A stretch of DNA of 64,000 bases from Methylophilaceae bacterium (GTDB lineage Bacteria > Pseudomonadota > Gammaproteobacteria > Burkholderiales > Methylophilaceae). The notes below the pieces were generated by a model, which was not told the origin of the DNA, ran no database searches, and worked only from the letters and a program-made list of their open reading frames with translations. Position numbers and translations under genes: made by a program. The DNA lies in assembly GCA_013141125.1 (NCBI GenBank), contig JABFRO010000003.1, forward strand, positions 399,514 to 463,513, in the 5' to 3' direction. Positions 1-8,192 of the stretch are shown here, piece by piece (within the stretch, counting starts at the first letter, position 1; each line of letters starts with the position of its first letter).

Positions 1-129
1 ATTAATAGCATGAGTACCGAGATATTTAATTTAAAATACACTGCGTCATTTTATGCCCTGATGATTACCTGTTTGGCAGGATCGTTAATGGTCGTCGAAA
101 AGCAGTCCGAAACGAGTTGTGATACGTGA
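1..129 (+). CDS. C-terminal end of a membrane protein (cut by window edge)
   Basis: An open frame runs from base 1 to a TGA at 127-129. It encodes about 42 residues with one hydrophobic stretch (YTASFYALMITCLAGSLMVV) followed by a short polar tail. The TGA overlaps the ATG of the next glycosyltransferase by one base (TGATG), which suggests translational coupling and argues that this is the real end of an upstream gene. The hydrophobic C-terminus and the LPS context would fit an O-antigen ligase/polymerase or flippase, but nothing diagnostic is visible. An internal ATG at base 10 means it could also be a free-standing short ORF. Confidence 0.5.
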   Translation: MNSMSTEIFNLKYTASFYALMITCLAGSLMVVEKQSETSCDT

Positions 130-953
130 TGAACCCACTTAAATACGCTATAACCTTTGCCTGTTACAATCAAGTAGATTACACCCGTCAGTGTATAGAC
201 AGCATGATTAAACATGGCCTTGATCTTAAGCGGCTGGTCGTCGTGGATAACGGCTCTACTGATGACACCCGTAACTATCTGGAAACACTTGATTTAGGCG
301 GTCGCATTTTTAATCGAGCAAATCTTGGTTGTGGTGTGGCCTGGAATCAAGGTGCATTAGCACTTCAAGCGGAATGGACGATCATCATGAACAATGATGT
401 ACTGGTTTCTGCTGCCTGGATAGAAAATCTAATTAATACCGCCGAGCAAAATGGTTTGAAAATCATTTCGCCATCTCTCATCGAAGGCACTCTTGATTAC
501 GATTTTGAAACATTCGCCCGAGATGCTTCTATCAAAATGAAACATGCCTTAAGAATGGGGGGGCGCCACGCTGTTTGTTTGGCGGTACATGAGTCTGTTT
601 GGCTGGAAATCGGCTATTTTCAACCAATTCCGAAACTATTAGGATATGAAGATACCATGTTTTTCCACGAGGTAGAAAAAGCGGGTATCTCTGTTGCCAT
701 AACTGGCTCATCCTGGCTGCATCATTTTGGCTCAATTACACAAACGGCAATGAAGCAGGAGCGCGGCTTATCTCAAAAAGAAAATTTGCCCTATCGTTAC
801 AATTATCGATTATTGCAGCAAAGTTGGCTGGAAAGGAAACTCAAAAAACTAAAAAGAGTTCGTCAGATAAAGCTTTGGAGCAAACATGAATTGGCAGAAT
901 ACAGCCTATCAATGCATGGGCTGAGAATTGATGGCGATTTTGTCTGGAAGTAG
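129..953 (+). CDS. Family 2 glycosyltransferase
   Basis: A 274-residue GT-A fold glycosyltransferase, probably adding a sugar to lipopolysaccharide on the cytoplasmic face of the inner membrane. The N-terminus has the GT2 pattern: a FACYNQVDYT nucleotide-binding strand, then VVVDNGSTDDT, then the acidic metal-binding motif MNNDVLVS at about residues 88-95. A later ED-containing segment (LLGYEDTMFFHEVEKAG) fits the catalytic base region. The ATG at 129 is chosen over the GTG at 126 because it overlaps the upstream stop codon. The C-terminal 50 residues are basic (KKLKKLKRVRQIK), consistent with membrane-surface association. The sugar donor and acceptor cannot be told from sequence. Confidence 0.85.
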   Translation: MNPLKYAITFACYNQVDYTRQCIDSMIKHGLDLKRLVVVDNGSTDDTRNYLETLDLGGRIFNRANLGCGVAWNQGALALQAEWTIIMNNDVLVSAAWIENLINTAEQNGLKIISPSLIEGTLDYDFETFARDASIKMKHALRMGGRHAVCLAVHESVWLEIGYFQPIPKLLGYEDTMFFHEVEKAGISVAITGSSWLHHFGSITQTAMKQERGLSQKENLPYRYNYRLLQQSWLERKLKKLKRVRQIKLWSKHELAEYSLSMHGLRIDGDFVWK

Positions 954-993
954 AAATTGACGATGAATAGTTTATAGGAATCATTGAAACTGT

Positions 994-1779
994 ATGACTA
1001 AAATATCCGCCTATGTCATTGCCTATAACGAAGCCGAGAAAGTGGCTGCTACATTGGCTTCCCTTGGTTGGTGTGATGAAGTAATTCTGGTGGATTCGCA
1101 CAGTACCGATGGCACCATAGAGATTGCCAACTCCATGGGGGCACGCGTGGTGCAAGTGGATTTTCAGGGCTTCGGCCATTTGCGCAACGAGGCTTTAAAA
1201 GCTTGTAGCGGGAATTGGATATTAAGTGTGGATGCCGATGAACGCTGTACACCAGAGGTTCAGCAAGAGGTGCAGCAGATCATTCATGCAACAGATGCAC
1301 TCGATGTTTATTTGGTGCCGCGTCGTAATTACTTCATGGGGCGATGGATACGCCATTCGGGCTGGTATCCAAATTTCAGGCAACCGCAGTTATTCCGCAA
1401 AGGTGCTTTGAACTATGACCTGAAACCCGTGCATGAAGGTTATATGCTGAATACCAACAAGCCCGTAGGAGTGCTGAAAAACGCCATCTGGCAGTTTCCA
1501 TTCAAGAATACAGCGGAATTGCTGCATAAGGCCAACCGCTATTCCACGCTTGGCGCGGCCAAACTGGTAGGCAAAAAAGTCTCCATGAGCAAGGCCTTGA
1601 CGCACGGGTTCTGGGCTTTTATCAAACACTATATTTTCAAGCTGGGCATTCTCGATGGCTGGCCGGGTTTTGTGATTGCTCTGGGTAACTTTGAAGGCAC
1701 TTTTTATCGCTACGTCAAAGCACTTGAGAAGCAAAACGAGGAAAAGTGGAAGTCTCCGACCGGCATTCGGCCTGATTGA
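994..1779 (+). CDS. WaaE/KdtX-like family 2 glycosyltransferase
   Basis: A 261-residue family 2 glycosyltransferase resembling LPS core enzymes of the WaaE/KdtX type, which act on inner-core heptose. Visible motifs are ISAYVIAYNEAEKV at the N-terminus, LVDSHSTDGT and the metal-binding LSVDADER at about residues 73-80. A basic patch (VPRRNYFMGRWIRHSGWYPN) follows, with RQPQLFRKG as typically found in this subfamily. It lies 40 bases after the first glycosyltransferase in the same orientation. It ends just before the toxin-antitoxin patch, so the LPS operon may be interrupted here. The WaaE assignment is by family resemblance; the exact linkage is unknown. Confidence 0.82.
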   Translation: MTKISAYVIAYNEAEKVAATLASLGWCDEVILVDSHSTDGTIEIANSMGARVVQVDFQGFGHLRNEALKACSGNWILSVDADERCTPEVQQEVQQIIHATDALDVYLVPRRNYFMGRWIRHSGWYPNFRQPQLFRKGALNYDLKPVHEGYMLNTNKPVGVLKNAIWQFPFKNTAELLHKANRYSTLGAAKLVGKKVSMSKALTHGFWAFIKHYIFKLGILDGWPGFVIALGNFEGTFYRYVKALEKQNEEKWKSPTGIRPD

Positions 1780-1865
1780 GTTTGTAGGCAGTGTGGGCAA
1801 ATCATGAAATCAATCAACTCAATTTTCGTATTGACAAAGTAAATACAAAGCCTAAAATAATACGC

Positions 1866-2165
1866 ATGGATATTCGCTACGAGCTGAACGGAACCATTTT
1901 TATCTGGAACACGAAAAAAGCGGCGAGTAATCGAATCAAACATGACGGGATTAGTTTTGAACAAGCCAGTACCGTGTTCTTTGATCCGTTTTTTCGACTG
2001 GTAGAGGCTGGGCGCAATAGTGAAGTGCGCGATGCCATTATCGGTTATGACATATCCGGTCTACTGTTGTTTGTGGTGCATGTTGCTACTGAAGGTGAAA
2101 CTATTCGTATCATTTCCGCCCGCAAGGCGACCAACGAAGAAAGGCGAAATCATGAGTATTCCTGA
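1866..2165 (+). CDS. brnT: BrnT-family toxin (DUF497)
   Basis: A 99-residue protein with the BrnT/DUF497 pattern: FIWNTKKAASNRIKHDGISFEQASTVF, then a central strand with R and D residues, and the C-terminal IRIISARKATNEERR motif that defines the family. BrnT toxins are RelE-fold ribonucleases that stop translation when free of antitoxin. The open frame extends upstream to a GTG at 1791, but homology begins at the ATG at 1866, which is taken as the start. It overlaps the next gene by 14 bases, as usual for toxin-first pairs. It lies inside the LPS cluster, which suggests recent insertion. Confidence 0.85.
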   Translation: MDIRYELNGTIFIWNTKKAASNRIKHDGISFEQASTVFFDPFFRLVEAGRNSEVRDAIIGYDISGLLLFVVHVATEGETIRIISARKATNEERRNHEYS

Positions 2166-2439
2166 ACGTATTAAAATGCGGCTTTCAAAAGATCGCCCGC
2201 TGATTTCCATCACTGTCCGCGTACCGGCCGATGTGGTGGAGTCAATGAAAGAGATCGCACCATTACGTGGTTTTTCGGGTTATCAAGCTTTGATGAAATC
2301 CTATATTGGCGAGGGATTGCGCCGTGATGAAGCGCAGTATGCTTTTGGAAAAACCGCGCGTTTAATTGAGATGCTAAAGAAGCATGGTGTGCCAGAGGCG
2401 CTACTGGAAGCCGCCGCGCGTGAGCTTGAGGCCGCTTGA
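2152..2439 (+). CDS. Ribbon-helix-helix antitoxin partner of BrnT
   Basis: A 95-residue protein starting at ATG 2152 inside the end of the BrnT gene. The segment ISITVRVPADVVESMKEIAPLRGFSG looks like a CopG/Arc ribbon-helix-helix strand-helix-helix, which would bind DNA and autoregulate the pair. It is followed by a helical, charged C-terminus (GKTARLIEMLKKHGV and an EAAARELEAA tail) that could wrap the toxin. It does not show the classical BrnA sequence, so only the role as cognate antitoxin is proposed, from position and fold type. The open frame continues upstream to 2020, but that part lies fully inside the toxin gene. Confidence 0.75.
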   Translation: MSIPERIKMRLSKDRPLISITVRVPADVVESMKEIAPLRGFSGYQALMKSYIGEGLRRDEAQYAFGKTARLIEMLKKHGVPEALLEAAARELEAA

Positions 2440-2486
2440 TAGAGTAAATATGGTGTCGAGTCTGATACTTGATTTATCCCATTTTT

Positions 2487-2561
2487 GGTCATATGCGGCT
2501 TTGTCAGGTTGCACACAAGCAATATGATGCCATCCAGGCAGAAACAATAGAATTGGAGTAA
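2487..2561 (+). pseudogene. Vestige of a HigB-type toxin
   Basis: Just upstream of higA, one frame reads HKQYDAIQAETI and stops at TAA 2559-2561. This is the hallmark C-terminus of HigB toxins (GTHKQYDAI...TI). Immediately upstream the homology shifts frame: cggctttgtc reads RFV only with a base removed. No further HigB sequence is recognisable between 2440 and 2487. The toxin gene therefore seems deleted down to its last 20 or so codons, leaving higA as an orphan antitoxin. The match is made by eye on a short segment. Confidence 0.6.
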
Positions 2562-2565
2562 ACCC

Positions 2566-2934
2566 ATGAACATAAAGCCGATTCATAATGAGCAGGATTA
2601 TCAAGCCGCATTGCGTGAATTATCTGTTTATTTTGATAATGAACCCGAACCTGATACGCCAGACGGTGATCGCTTTGAAGTGCTGCTTACTTTGGTAGAG
2701 GTTTATGAAGCCAAACATTATCGGATAGATCCGCCAGACCCAATTGAAGCGATTAAATTTCGCATGGAGCAAGAAGGCTTAACAGCAAAGGATTTAGTAC
2801 CCATAATTGGCCGGGTGAATCGTGTGTATGAAATTCTTAACCGCAAACGTAGCTTAACTTCATCCATGATTTGGAAGCTGCATCTAGGTCTTGGGATTTC
2901 AGCTGAGAGCCTTATCAAACCCTCACAAACCTAG
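2566..2934 (+). CDS. higA: HigA-type antitoxin, HTH regulator (COG5499)
   Basis: A 122-residue protein of the HigA antitoxin family. The N-terminal half (IHNEQDYQAALRELSVYFD, then DRFEVLLTLVEVYE) is the usual helical dimerisation part. The C-terminal half is a degenerate Xre-like HTH: GLTAKDLVPIIGRVNRVYEIL, then KRSLTSSMIWKLHLGLGIS. The start ATG 2566 has a GGAG Shine-Dalgarno at 2555-2558 that lies in the last codons of the HigB vestige, showing that the two were once one operon. With its toxin gone it may survive as an orphan regulator or antidote. It ends 16 bases before the next glycosyltransferase. Confidence 0.85.
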   Translation: MNIKPIHNEQDYQAALRELSVYFDNEPEPDTPDGDRFEVLLTLVEVYEAKHYRIDPPDPIEAIKFRMEQEGLTAKDLVPIIGRVNRVYEILNRKRSLTSSMIWKLHLGLGISAESLIKPSQT

Positions 2935-2950
2935 GTTGATTGTGTATCCC

Positions 2951-3784
2951 ATGCCATCTATCTCCGTCATCGTAACGACTTATCAGCGCCCGCTGGCCTT
3001 GAATCGTGTGCTTGAAAGTTTGTATGCGCAAAAAGTGACCCCCGCTGAAATTGTGATTGCCGATGATGGCTCCGGGGCTGAAACCGCTGCATTGATTCAG
3101 TCCTGGCAAGCGCGTTTTGCATGTCCATTAATCCATGCTTGGCAGGCGGATGACGGCTTTCGTGCTGCCAGTGCGCGCAATCAGGCAGTTGCTGCCTCTA
3201 GTGGAGATTACCTGGTATTTCTGGATGGCGATTGTCTGGTTTTCCCGGATTTTATTGCGCGTCATTTGCTGCTGGCCGAGAAAAATTATTTGGTGGTCGG
3301 TAGCCGTATGTTGTGTTCGCCCGCGCTGACCGAACAGATAGAGGCAGGCAAAGCCGCACCATTATCCTGGAATATATTGCGCTGGATAAACGCGGCCTGG
3401 CGCGGTGAAATCAACCGTATTTTTCCTTTGCTTAATGTACCTGGTCAAGTCTGGCGCAAGCTGCGCGGCAAGAAATGGCGCGGCGTGCGCACGTTTAATC
3501 TGGCGGTTTGGCGCAAAGATTTTGAAAACGTCAACGGCTTTGATGAGAGCTTTCAGGGCTGGGGACATGAAGATGCGGATTTGGCGATACGCCTGATGAA
3601 TAGTGGCGTGCGACGTAAAGATGGGCAATTTGCCCTGCCCGTGCTGCATCTGTGGCATAAAGAGAGTGACCGTGGCCGGGAAGCTGCCAATCGGCAAAGG
3701 CTGAATGAGCGTATAGCGCATGGGCAAATCGGTGCGAATGTTGGCTTGGATACGCATCTTCATTCTGGAAATTTGCGTGAATAA
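2951..3784 (+). CDS. Family 2 glycosyltransferase with galactosyltransferase-type C-terminus
   Basis: A 277-residue glycosyltransferase combining an N-terminal GT2 domain (ISVIVTTYQRPLALNRVLES, IADDGSG, and the metal-binding LDGDCLVF) with the C-terminal motif of Glyco_transf_7C proteins (NGFDESFQGWGHEDADLAIR). The WGHED segment supplies the catalytic acids. The open frame begins at 2891 inside higA, but homology starts at ATG 2951. The gene is followed 12 bases later by a GT4 glycosyltransferase, so the two are probably co-transcribed for lipopolysaccharide core or capsule assembly. Sugar specificity is unknown. Confidence 0.85.
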   Translation: MPSISVIVTTYQRPLALNRVLESLYAQKVTPAEIVIADDGSGAETAALIQSWQARFACPLIHAWQADDGFRAASARNQAVAASSGDYLVFLDGDCLVFPDFIARHLLLAEKNYLVVGSRMLCSPALTEQIEAGKAAPLSWNILRWINAAWRGEINRIFPLLNVPGQVWRKLRGKKWRGVRTFNLAVWRKDFENVNGFDESFQGWGHEDADLAIRLMNSGVRRKDGQFALPVLHLWHKESDRGREAANRQRLNERIAHGQIGANVGLDTHLHSGNLRE

Positions 3785-3796
3785 TCGGGTCTCGTC

Positions 3797-4834
3797 ATGC
3801 AATTAATTCATATCGTTCGCCGTTATGGCCCGGTTGGCGGCATGGAGCGTTATGTGTGGGAGCTCACGCTTAATCTGCGCGCGCTTGGTCATGAAGTGTT
3901 GGTGCTGTGTGAAGTCTGTACGGGGGAAAAGCCTGATGGTGTTAGCGTGATTGAGCTGGGCGAAATCAGGCCGCGTCCGCGCTGGTTGGCATTATGGCGT
4001 TTTGGTCGGCGTGTGGCGCACTGGCTGGCAGAACATCCGCATGCGGGCAGTATTATTCATAGCCATGAGCGTTCAAGTTGTCATCAAGTGACCACGTTTC
4101 ACGGCCCACCGTTTGCAACGGTGCTGGATAAACCCTGGTGGTGTTTGCTTTCCTTGCGTATCTGGATGCAGTTGTTTCTGGAGCGACGTGAGCTCGCCAC
4201 GGCACAATTTATCGTACCCAATTCGCCTATTATCCAACAGCAACTGGCACATTATTACCCCAAGCTGGCTTTTAAACTCACTGAGCCGATAGCGCCGGGC
4301 GTGGGGGAGCTGGCACAGCGTGTGTTCCACAAAGTACCCGCCGATGGCGGCGTGATCGGTTTTGTCGGCAAGGAGTGGAAACGTAAAGGCTTGCCGCTGG
4401 CGGTGCAGGCAGTGGCGCAATTGCGCCGCACACGGCCTAATCTACAGTTGCAAGTGATAGGCCCGGAAGCCGCAGAGATACAGTATCTGTTTGCCGGTTG
4501 GACGGGTGGTTATCGCTTGTTGGGTTGGAGCAATATGGCGCACTATGCAGATTTTGATGTGCTGTTGCATCCCGCCAAAGCTGAACCTTACGGCATGGTC
4601 ATTAGTGAGGCTATGGCGGCCGGTGTGCCGGTGGTGGTTTCGGAAGTTTGCGGCGCTGCGGCTCAAGTTGCAACCGATGCTGGCACGGTGCTGCCTCTAA
4701 GTGCACCTGTCGAGGTTTGGAGCGAGGCGCTGGAGGCGCAATTAAGCCGTAACGAGCCTGTTCCGCACTTTGTCAGAAGCTGGAAACAAGTGGCTCAGGA
4801 ATTTGAGAAAATTTACAACAAGGTTAAGCCTTGA
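3797..4834 (+). CDS. Family 4 glycosyltransferase
   Basis: A 345-residue GT-B fold glycosyltransferase acting on lipopolysaccharide. The N-terminal Rossmann half has the GGMERYVWELT motif typical of family 4. The C-terminal half carries VIGFVGKEWKRKGLPLAVQAV, LLGWSNMAHYADFDVLLHPAKAEPYGMVISEAMAAGVPVV, the nucleotide-sugar binding EX7E-like motif with E in the AEPYG and ISEAMA segments. The end is followed by an 81-base gap before waaC. WaaG (glucosyltransferase I) is the best known enzyme with this architecture; the equivalence is not claimed here because the acceptor cannot be read from sequence. Confidence 0.85.
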   Translation: MQLIHIVRRYGPVGGMERYVWELTLNLRALGHEVLVLCEVCTGEKPDGVSVIELGEIRPRPRWLALWRFGRRVAHWLAEHPHAGSIIHSHERSSCHQVTTFHGPPFATVLDKPWWCLLSLRIWMQLFLERRELATAQFIVPNSPIIQQQLAHYYPKLAFKLTEPIAPGVGELAQRVFHKVPADGGVIGFVGKEWKRKGLPLAVQAVAQLRRTRPNLQLQVIGPEAAEIQYLFAGWTGGYRLLGWSNMAHYADFDVLLHPAKAEPYGMVISEAMAAGVPVVVSEVCGAAAQVATDAGTVLPLSAPVEVWSEALEAQLSRNEPVPHFVRSWKQVAQEFEKIYNKVKP

Positions 4835-4915
4835 AAAATCAAGGCAACGGATAAGCGGGCTCAAATGCCGGACTGGCTTTAGATGTAAGCTTCATAGTGT
4901 GCGAAAATACGCCCC

Positions 4916-5902
4916 ATGAAACGCATCCTCCTCGTCAAGTTGTCGTCCATGGGCGATATTATTCATAACATGCCCATGTTGCATGACATCAAACAACATT
5001 TCCCGGAAGTGCAGGTCGATTGGGTGGTGGAGGAAGGTTTTGCCGGATTGGTTTCATTAAATCCGCTGGTGAATAAAATCATTCCGCTCGCCATGCGGCG
5101 CTGGAAAAAAGCGTTGTTTTTGCAAAGCACCTGGTCGGAGTTTTCGGCCTTCAAGCAAAATCTGCAAGACCAGCATTATGATGCCATCCTGGATACGCAA
5201 GGTTTGCTCAAAAGCGCGCTAGTGAGCCGCATGGCGCATGGTGTCAGCCACGGGCAAAGTGCAAAAACCGCCCGCGAGCGCCTAGCCGGCCGGCTCTATC
5301 ATCAGGCTTATGACAACCCGTATACACTTCATGCCATTACGCGCAATCGTCAAATGGGTGCGTTGGCATTGGGGTATGCTCTGCCGGATTCGCCGCCGGT
5401 TTATGATTTTTTTGTTGAGCCGGTGGTTTTGCCCATTAACTTGCCAGAGCGTTTTGTGATGGGCTTTCACAGTACCGCGCGCGCAGCCAAGCACTGGCCT
5501 ACCGAATACTGGATTCAAATCGGCCAATTTCTCGCGGCAAAAAATCTAAGCTTTTTATTGCCCTGGGGCAGCGAGGCCGAATATCAACGCGCACTGGCCA
5601 TTGCTGCGCCGTTAACGAATGCGGTCGTTCTGCCTAAAATGTCGCTCAAAGCACTGAGTTATTTGACCTCTCAAGCACAGGCCGTGGTTGGTCTGGATAC
5701 CGGGCTGACGCATATTGCCGTGGCGTTGAATATTCCCACGCTGGCTATTTTTACTGATACTCATCTCTGGCAAGCCGGAGTAATGCCGACTTTGCCCGGA
5801 CGAGCCGTGACTCTGGGTGGCAAGGGAGAAATCCCCGCGCCCGAAAGTGTCATAAGCACGCTTTCATCCTTGCTGTCCCTTGCTTTGAAAGCGGAAAAAT
5901 AG
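4916..5902 (+). CDS. waaC: Lipopolysaccharide heptosyltransferase I
   Basis: A 328-residue GT9 family protein matching WaaC/RfaC, which transfers the first L-glycero-D-manno-heptose from ADP-heptose to Kdo2-lipid A in the cytoplasm. The N-terminus (MKRILLVKLSSMGDIIHNMP) is nearly diagnostic, with the conserved SSMGD loop. The VDWVVEEGFAGL strand, the LDTQGLLKSAL motif and the C-terminal VVGLDTGLTHIAVALNIPTLAIF segment that binds the nucleotide sugar are all present. The length is normal for the family. It precedes an LpxL-type acyltransferase by three bases, placing inner-core and lipid A completion in one unit. Confidence 0.93.
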   Translation: MKRILLVKLSSMGDIIHNMPMLHDIKQHFPEVQVDWVVEEGFAGLVSLNPLVNKIIPLAMRRWKKALFLQSTWSEFSAFKQNLQDQHYDAILDTQGLLKSALVSRMAHGVSHGQSAKTARERLAGRLYHQAYDNPYTLHAITRNRQMGALALGYALPDSPPVYDFFVEPVVLPINLPERFVMGFHSTARAAKHWPTEYWIQIGQFLAAKNLSFLLPWGSEAEYQRALAIAAPLTNAVVLPKMSLKALSYLTSQAQAVVGLDTGLTHIAVALNIPTLAIFTDTHLWQAGVMPTLPGRAVTLGGKGEIPAPESVISTLSSLLSLALKAEK

Positions 5903-5905
5903 CAT

Positions 5906-6763
5906 ATGGCACCTTTCAAACTCAAGCTGTTACACAGTCTACTTAAAAGCCTGGGCCGATTGCCTTTGCCTGTGGTACATGCCTTGGGGCTTATGCTGGG
6001 TTGGCTGGTTTATCTGCTCTCGTCCAAACATGCGCGTTTGACGCGGGAAAACTTGCGCCTGAGTGGTACTTGCGCGGATGAGCCTGCGTTTCGTCGCACG
6101 CTGCGTCGCAATATAGGCGAATCCGGCAAAGCACTGTTGGAAACCTTTGCCATCTGGTTTCGGAGTGATAAACAGCAAATGTTACTGGTGCAAGGCTGTC
6201 AGGGATGGGAGCATATAGTCACGGCATTGCAACGCGGCAAGGGCATTATTTTCCTGACCCCGCATCTGGGGTGTTTTGAAATCACTTCCCTGTTTTATGC
6301 GGCCCTGCATCCGATTACCGTACTCTATCGCCCGCCGCGTCAGGATTGGATGCTGCCCATGATAGAAGCGGGCAGGGCGCGCGGCAAAGTCAAACTGGCT
6401 CCGGCCAATGCCAAAGGCGTGCGTGATTTATTGCAGGCGCTGCGGCAAGGCGAAGCGATAGGCGTGTTGCCGGATCAAGTCCCCGCGCAAGGCGAAGGTG
6501 AATGGGCCGCTTATTTCGGCCGTCCGGCTTACACCATGACTCTGGTCAGCCGACTGGCGCAAAAAACCGGAGCCACCGTGCTGATTGCCTTTGGTGAACG
6601 CCTGCCTTGGGGGCAAGGCTATATTGTGCATGTGGATAAAGTGGCAGACGGTGCGATTGATACTGCCGCCGGACTCAATGCCGCTATAGAAAAACAAGTC
6701 CGCACTTGTCCTGAGCAATATTTGTGGAGTTATCCACGGCATAAGGCCAGGCGTGGTGCTTGA
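5906..6763 (+). CDS. LpxL/HtrB-type lipid A acyltransferase
   Basis: A 285-residue lysophospholipid acyltransferase-family protein that would add a secondary acyl chain to lipid A from acyl-ACP at the inner membrane. It has an N-terminal membrane anchor (LPVVHALGLMLGWLVYLLSS, about residues 21-40), the catalytic HX4E motif HLGCFE at residues 120-125 and the GVLPDQVP motif typical of the LpxL/LpxM group. It begins three bases after the waaC stop codon, so the two are co-translated. Whether it adds laurate, myristate or another chain cannot be decided from sequence. Confidence 0.9.
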   Translation: MAPFKLKLLHSLLKSLGRLPLPVVHALGLMLGWLVYLLSSKHARLTRENLRLSGTCADEPAFRRTLRRNIGESGKALLETFAIWFRSDKQQMLLVQGCQGWEHIVTALQRGKGIIFLTPHLGCFEITSLFYAALHPITVLYRPPRQDWMLPMIEAGRARGKVKLAPANAKGVRDLLQALRQGEAIGVLPDQVPAQGEGEWAAYFGRPAYTMTLVSRLAQKTGATVLIAFGERLPWGQGYIVHVDKVADGAIDTAAGLNAAIEKQVRTCPEQYLWSYPRHKARRGA

Positions 6764-6782
6764 GTCCGCCACTCTTTCACTG

Positions 6783-6857
6783 CTATTTCACAAACAGCGC
6801 GATCAGAATGATGATAGGAATGGGAATGCCAATAAAGTACAGTAGTAATGAGCGCAT
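6783..6857 (-). CDS. 24-residue hydrophobic membrane peptide
   Basis: A short frame beginning at ATG 6857 with a strong Shine-Dalgarno (CCGGAGG, spacing about six) and ending at TAG 6783-6785. It encodes 24 residues forming a single membrane helix with two central prolines (LYFIGIPIPIIILIALF). It lies 56 bases downstream of the larger membrane protein on the same strand and probably belongs to its transcript. Small proteins of this type are often stress peptides of the inner membrane. The good ribosome site, the hydrophobic bias and operon position support a real gene; the function is unknown. Confidence 0.6.
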   Translation of the reverse strand: MRSLLLYFIGIPIPIIILIALFVK

Positions 6858-6913
6858 GATTGCCTCCGGAAAAGATAAAAATGATTGATTTGACGTTGCC
6901 TAAGCCTCACGGA

Positions 6914-7882
6914 TTAAGCATCACGACTCCGACCGCCAAAAGTAGCCGCCCAGCTGGCAAAGAATGCGCCGATCAGCAATGAAATAAATAGCCATAACCC
7001 GGCATAAGCTGAAGCTTTGCGCGCTTTGTCGGCGGCTTCTTTTACTGTGATTTCCGCATCATGCAGCCTGGTTTGCAAGCGTGTAAAGGTCTCGCTCACG
7101 CGCTGCTCGGCATGAGTTTGCGATAGCCCTGTGTGCTGGGCAACGATGCGACCCACATAGCGCAAATCATCTGCGGGAAGTGCTTTGCTGTGCATGCTAT
7201 TTATAAAAATGAGCGCCACTTCATTGTTAACTTTGGCAGTGGAGGTTGCCTCTGTTTGTTTGGCAGAGTTACCCGCTGCATTTACATCCGCCCTGAATAG
7301 AGAATCTACAGAGTAAGCCAGCAATTCGCCGGCATTAGCTGCCGGTGTTAACTCACCCTTATTACTGTTGGCTACCACGGCTGTCGCAGAACTCGCCACA
7401 TCACCTGCTACAGAAGCGCCAGCCTTGATGCCACCACCAATGATAGACCCAATCACCGAGGTCAATAGCGCGGCACTCAATAGCGTAGCCACCGCCCAAG
7501 TGAGGAATCCATGTGCAGTGTCGCGGAAGTAAACTTCGTCAGTATCCACGCCAGCCCAGCGCGTTCTCAGTCTGCCAGCAAGATAACCGCCCATACCGAA
7601 AGCCAGCAGTTGCGTAAAGCTGACCCAAAGGATGGCCGACCAGCCAAACGTAGTGGCACTGATGCCTTCATGCACCCAGGGTGAAACGGCGGTTAATCCC
7701 AAGCTGGTTCCCAATACCAAGAGAATCAGCGACAAAGCCGCAGCAACGGTGGCTCCCGCAAGGATAGCCGCCCATGACACCGCTGATGATGAGGCATGCG
7801 CTTGTACGTTATCAGGATGCACGCCTGCTAGCGTGGGTTTCCGACCGAATTCATCGGCGGAAGCCAGATGGGAAAAAGTCAT
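6914..7882 (-). CDS. Multi-pass inner membrane protein of unknown function
   Basis: A 322-residue protein with four or more likely membrane segments: WAAILAGATVAAALSLILLV near residue 35, a second around WSAILWVSFTQLLAFGMGGY, a third around FLTWAVATLLSAALLTSVIG, and a C-terminal LWLFISLLIGAFFASWAATF. The middle 130 residues are polar and Ala/Thr-rich, probably periplasmic or cytoplasmic, with a helical segment (TFTRLQTRLHDAEITVKEAADKARKA) that could form a coiled coil. The ATG at 7882 is chosen: the AGGAG of TAGGAGCATCATC lies just upstream, and the frame beyond it to 7957 is polar and unconserved. The neighbours are envelope-stress genes. Confidence 0.75.
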   Translation of the reverse strand: MTFSHLASADEFGRKPTLAGVHPDNVQAHASSSAVSWAAILAGATVAAALSLILLVLGTSLGLTAVSPWVHEGISATTFGWSAILWVSFTQLLAFGMGGYLAGRLRTRWAGVDTDEVYFRDTAHGFLTWAVATLLSAALLTSVIGSIIGGGIKAGASVAGDVASSATAVVANSNKGELTPAANAGELLAYSVDSLFRADVNAAGNSAKQTEATSTAKVNNEVALIFINSMHSKALPADDLRYVGRIVAQHTGLSQTHAEQRVSETFTRLQTRLHDAEITVKEAADKARKASAYAGLWLFISLLIGAFFASWAATFGGRSRDA

Positions 7883-8029
7883 GATGATGCTCCTAGGTGT
7901 TGGTGAGTTGAAATTATCGTTAAATGCGTTGATCGGTTTCTGTGCGTCAGCGTACATAGCGAGTTATAAGTTTTTTTGGCGGCTAATGACGGTACAGATT
8001 TGTCCAGGTTAGCCTTTGGTTTGGGATAG

Positions 8030-8182
8030 TGTCAGAAATAACTTTCCCCTTTAGAAAAGGGGGATTGAGGGGGATTTGATTTTACCCTTCACCTTTAAGC
8101 CATACATCTCAAATCTCCCCTAGCCCCTCTTTTCCAAAGAGGGGGGCTTGTAACAATATGCATAAATAGGGAAGTTATTGTT
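8030..8182. repeat. MITE-like imperfect inverted repeat
   Basis: An outer inverted repeat (AATAACTTTCCC near 8036-8047, GGGAAGTTATT at 8169-8179) encloses an inner pair of long G/C-run arms. The left arm, 8044-8079, contains CCCCTTTAGAAAAGGGGGAT and then a GAGGGGGATTTGA block; the right arm, about 8108-8147, is its imperfect complement. A frameshift-prone, non-coding palindrome of this kind is typical of a non-autonomous element or dispersed genomic repeat. It fills most of the 310-base gap between the multi-pass membrane protein and the sorbosone dehydrogenase-like gene and may also act as a terminator. Confidence 0.6.
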
Positions 8183-8192
8183 AGCCAAATTC

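Noticed and set aside
1791..1865. Upstream GTG as start of BrnT
   Set aside because: The extra 25 residues have no family match and the conserved part begins at ATG 1866.
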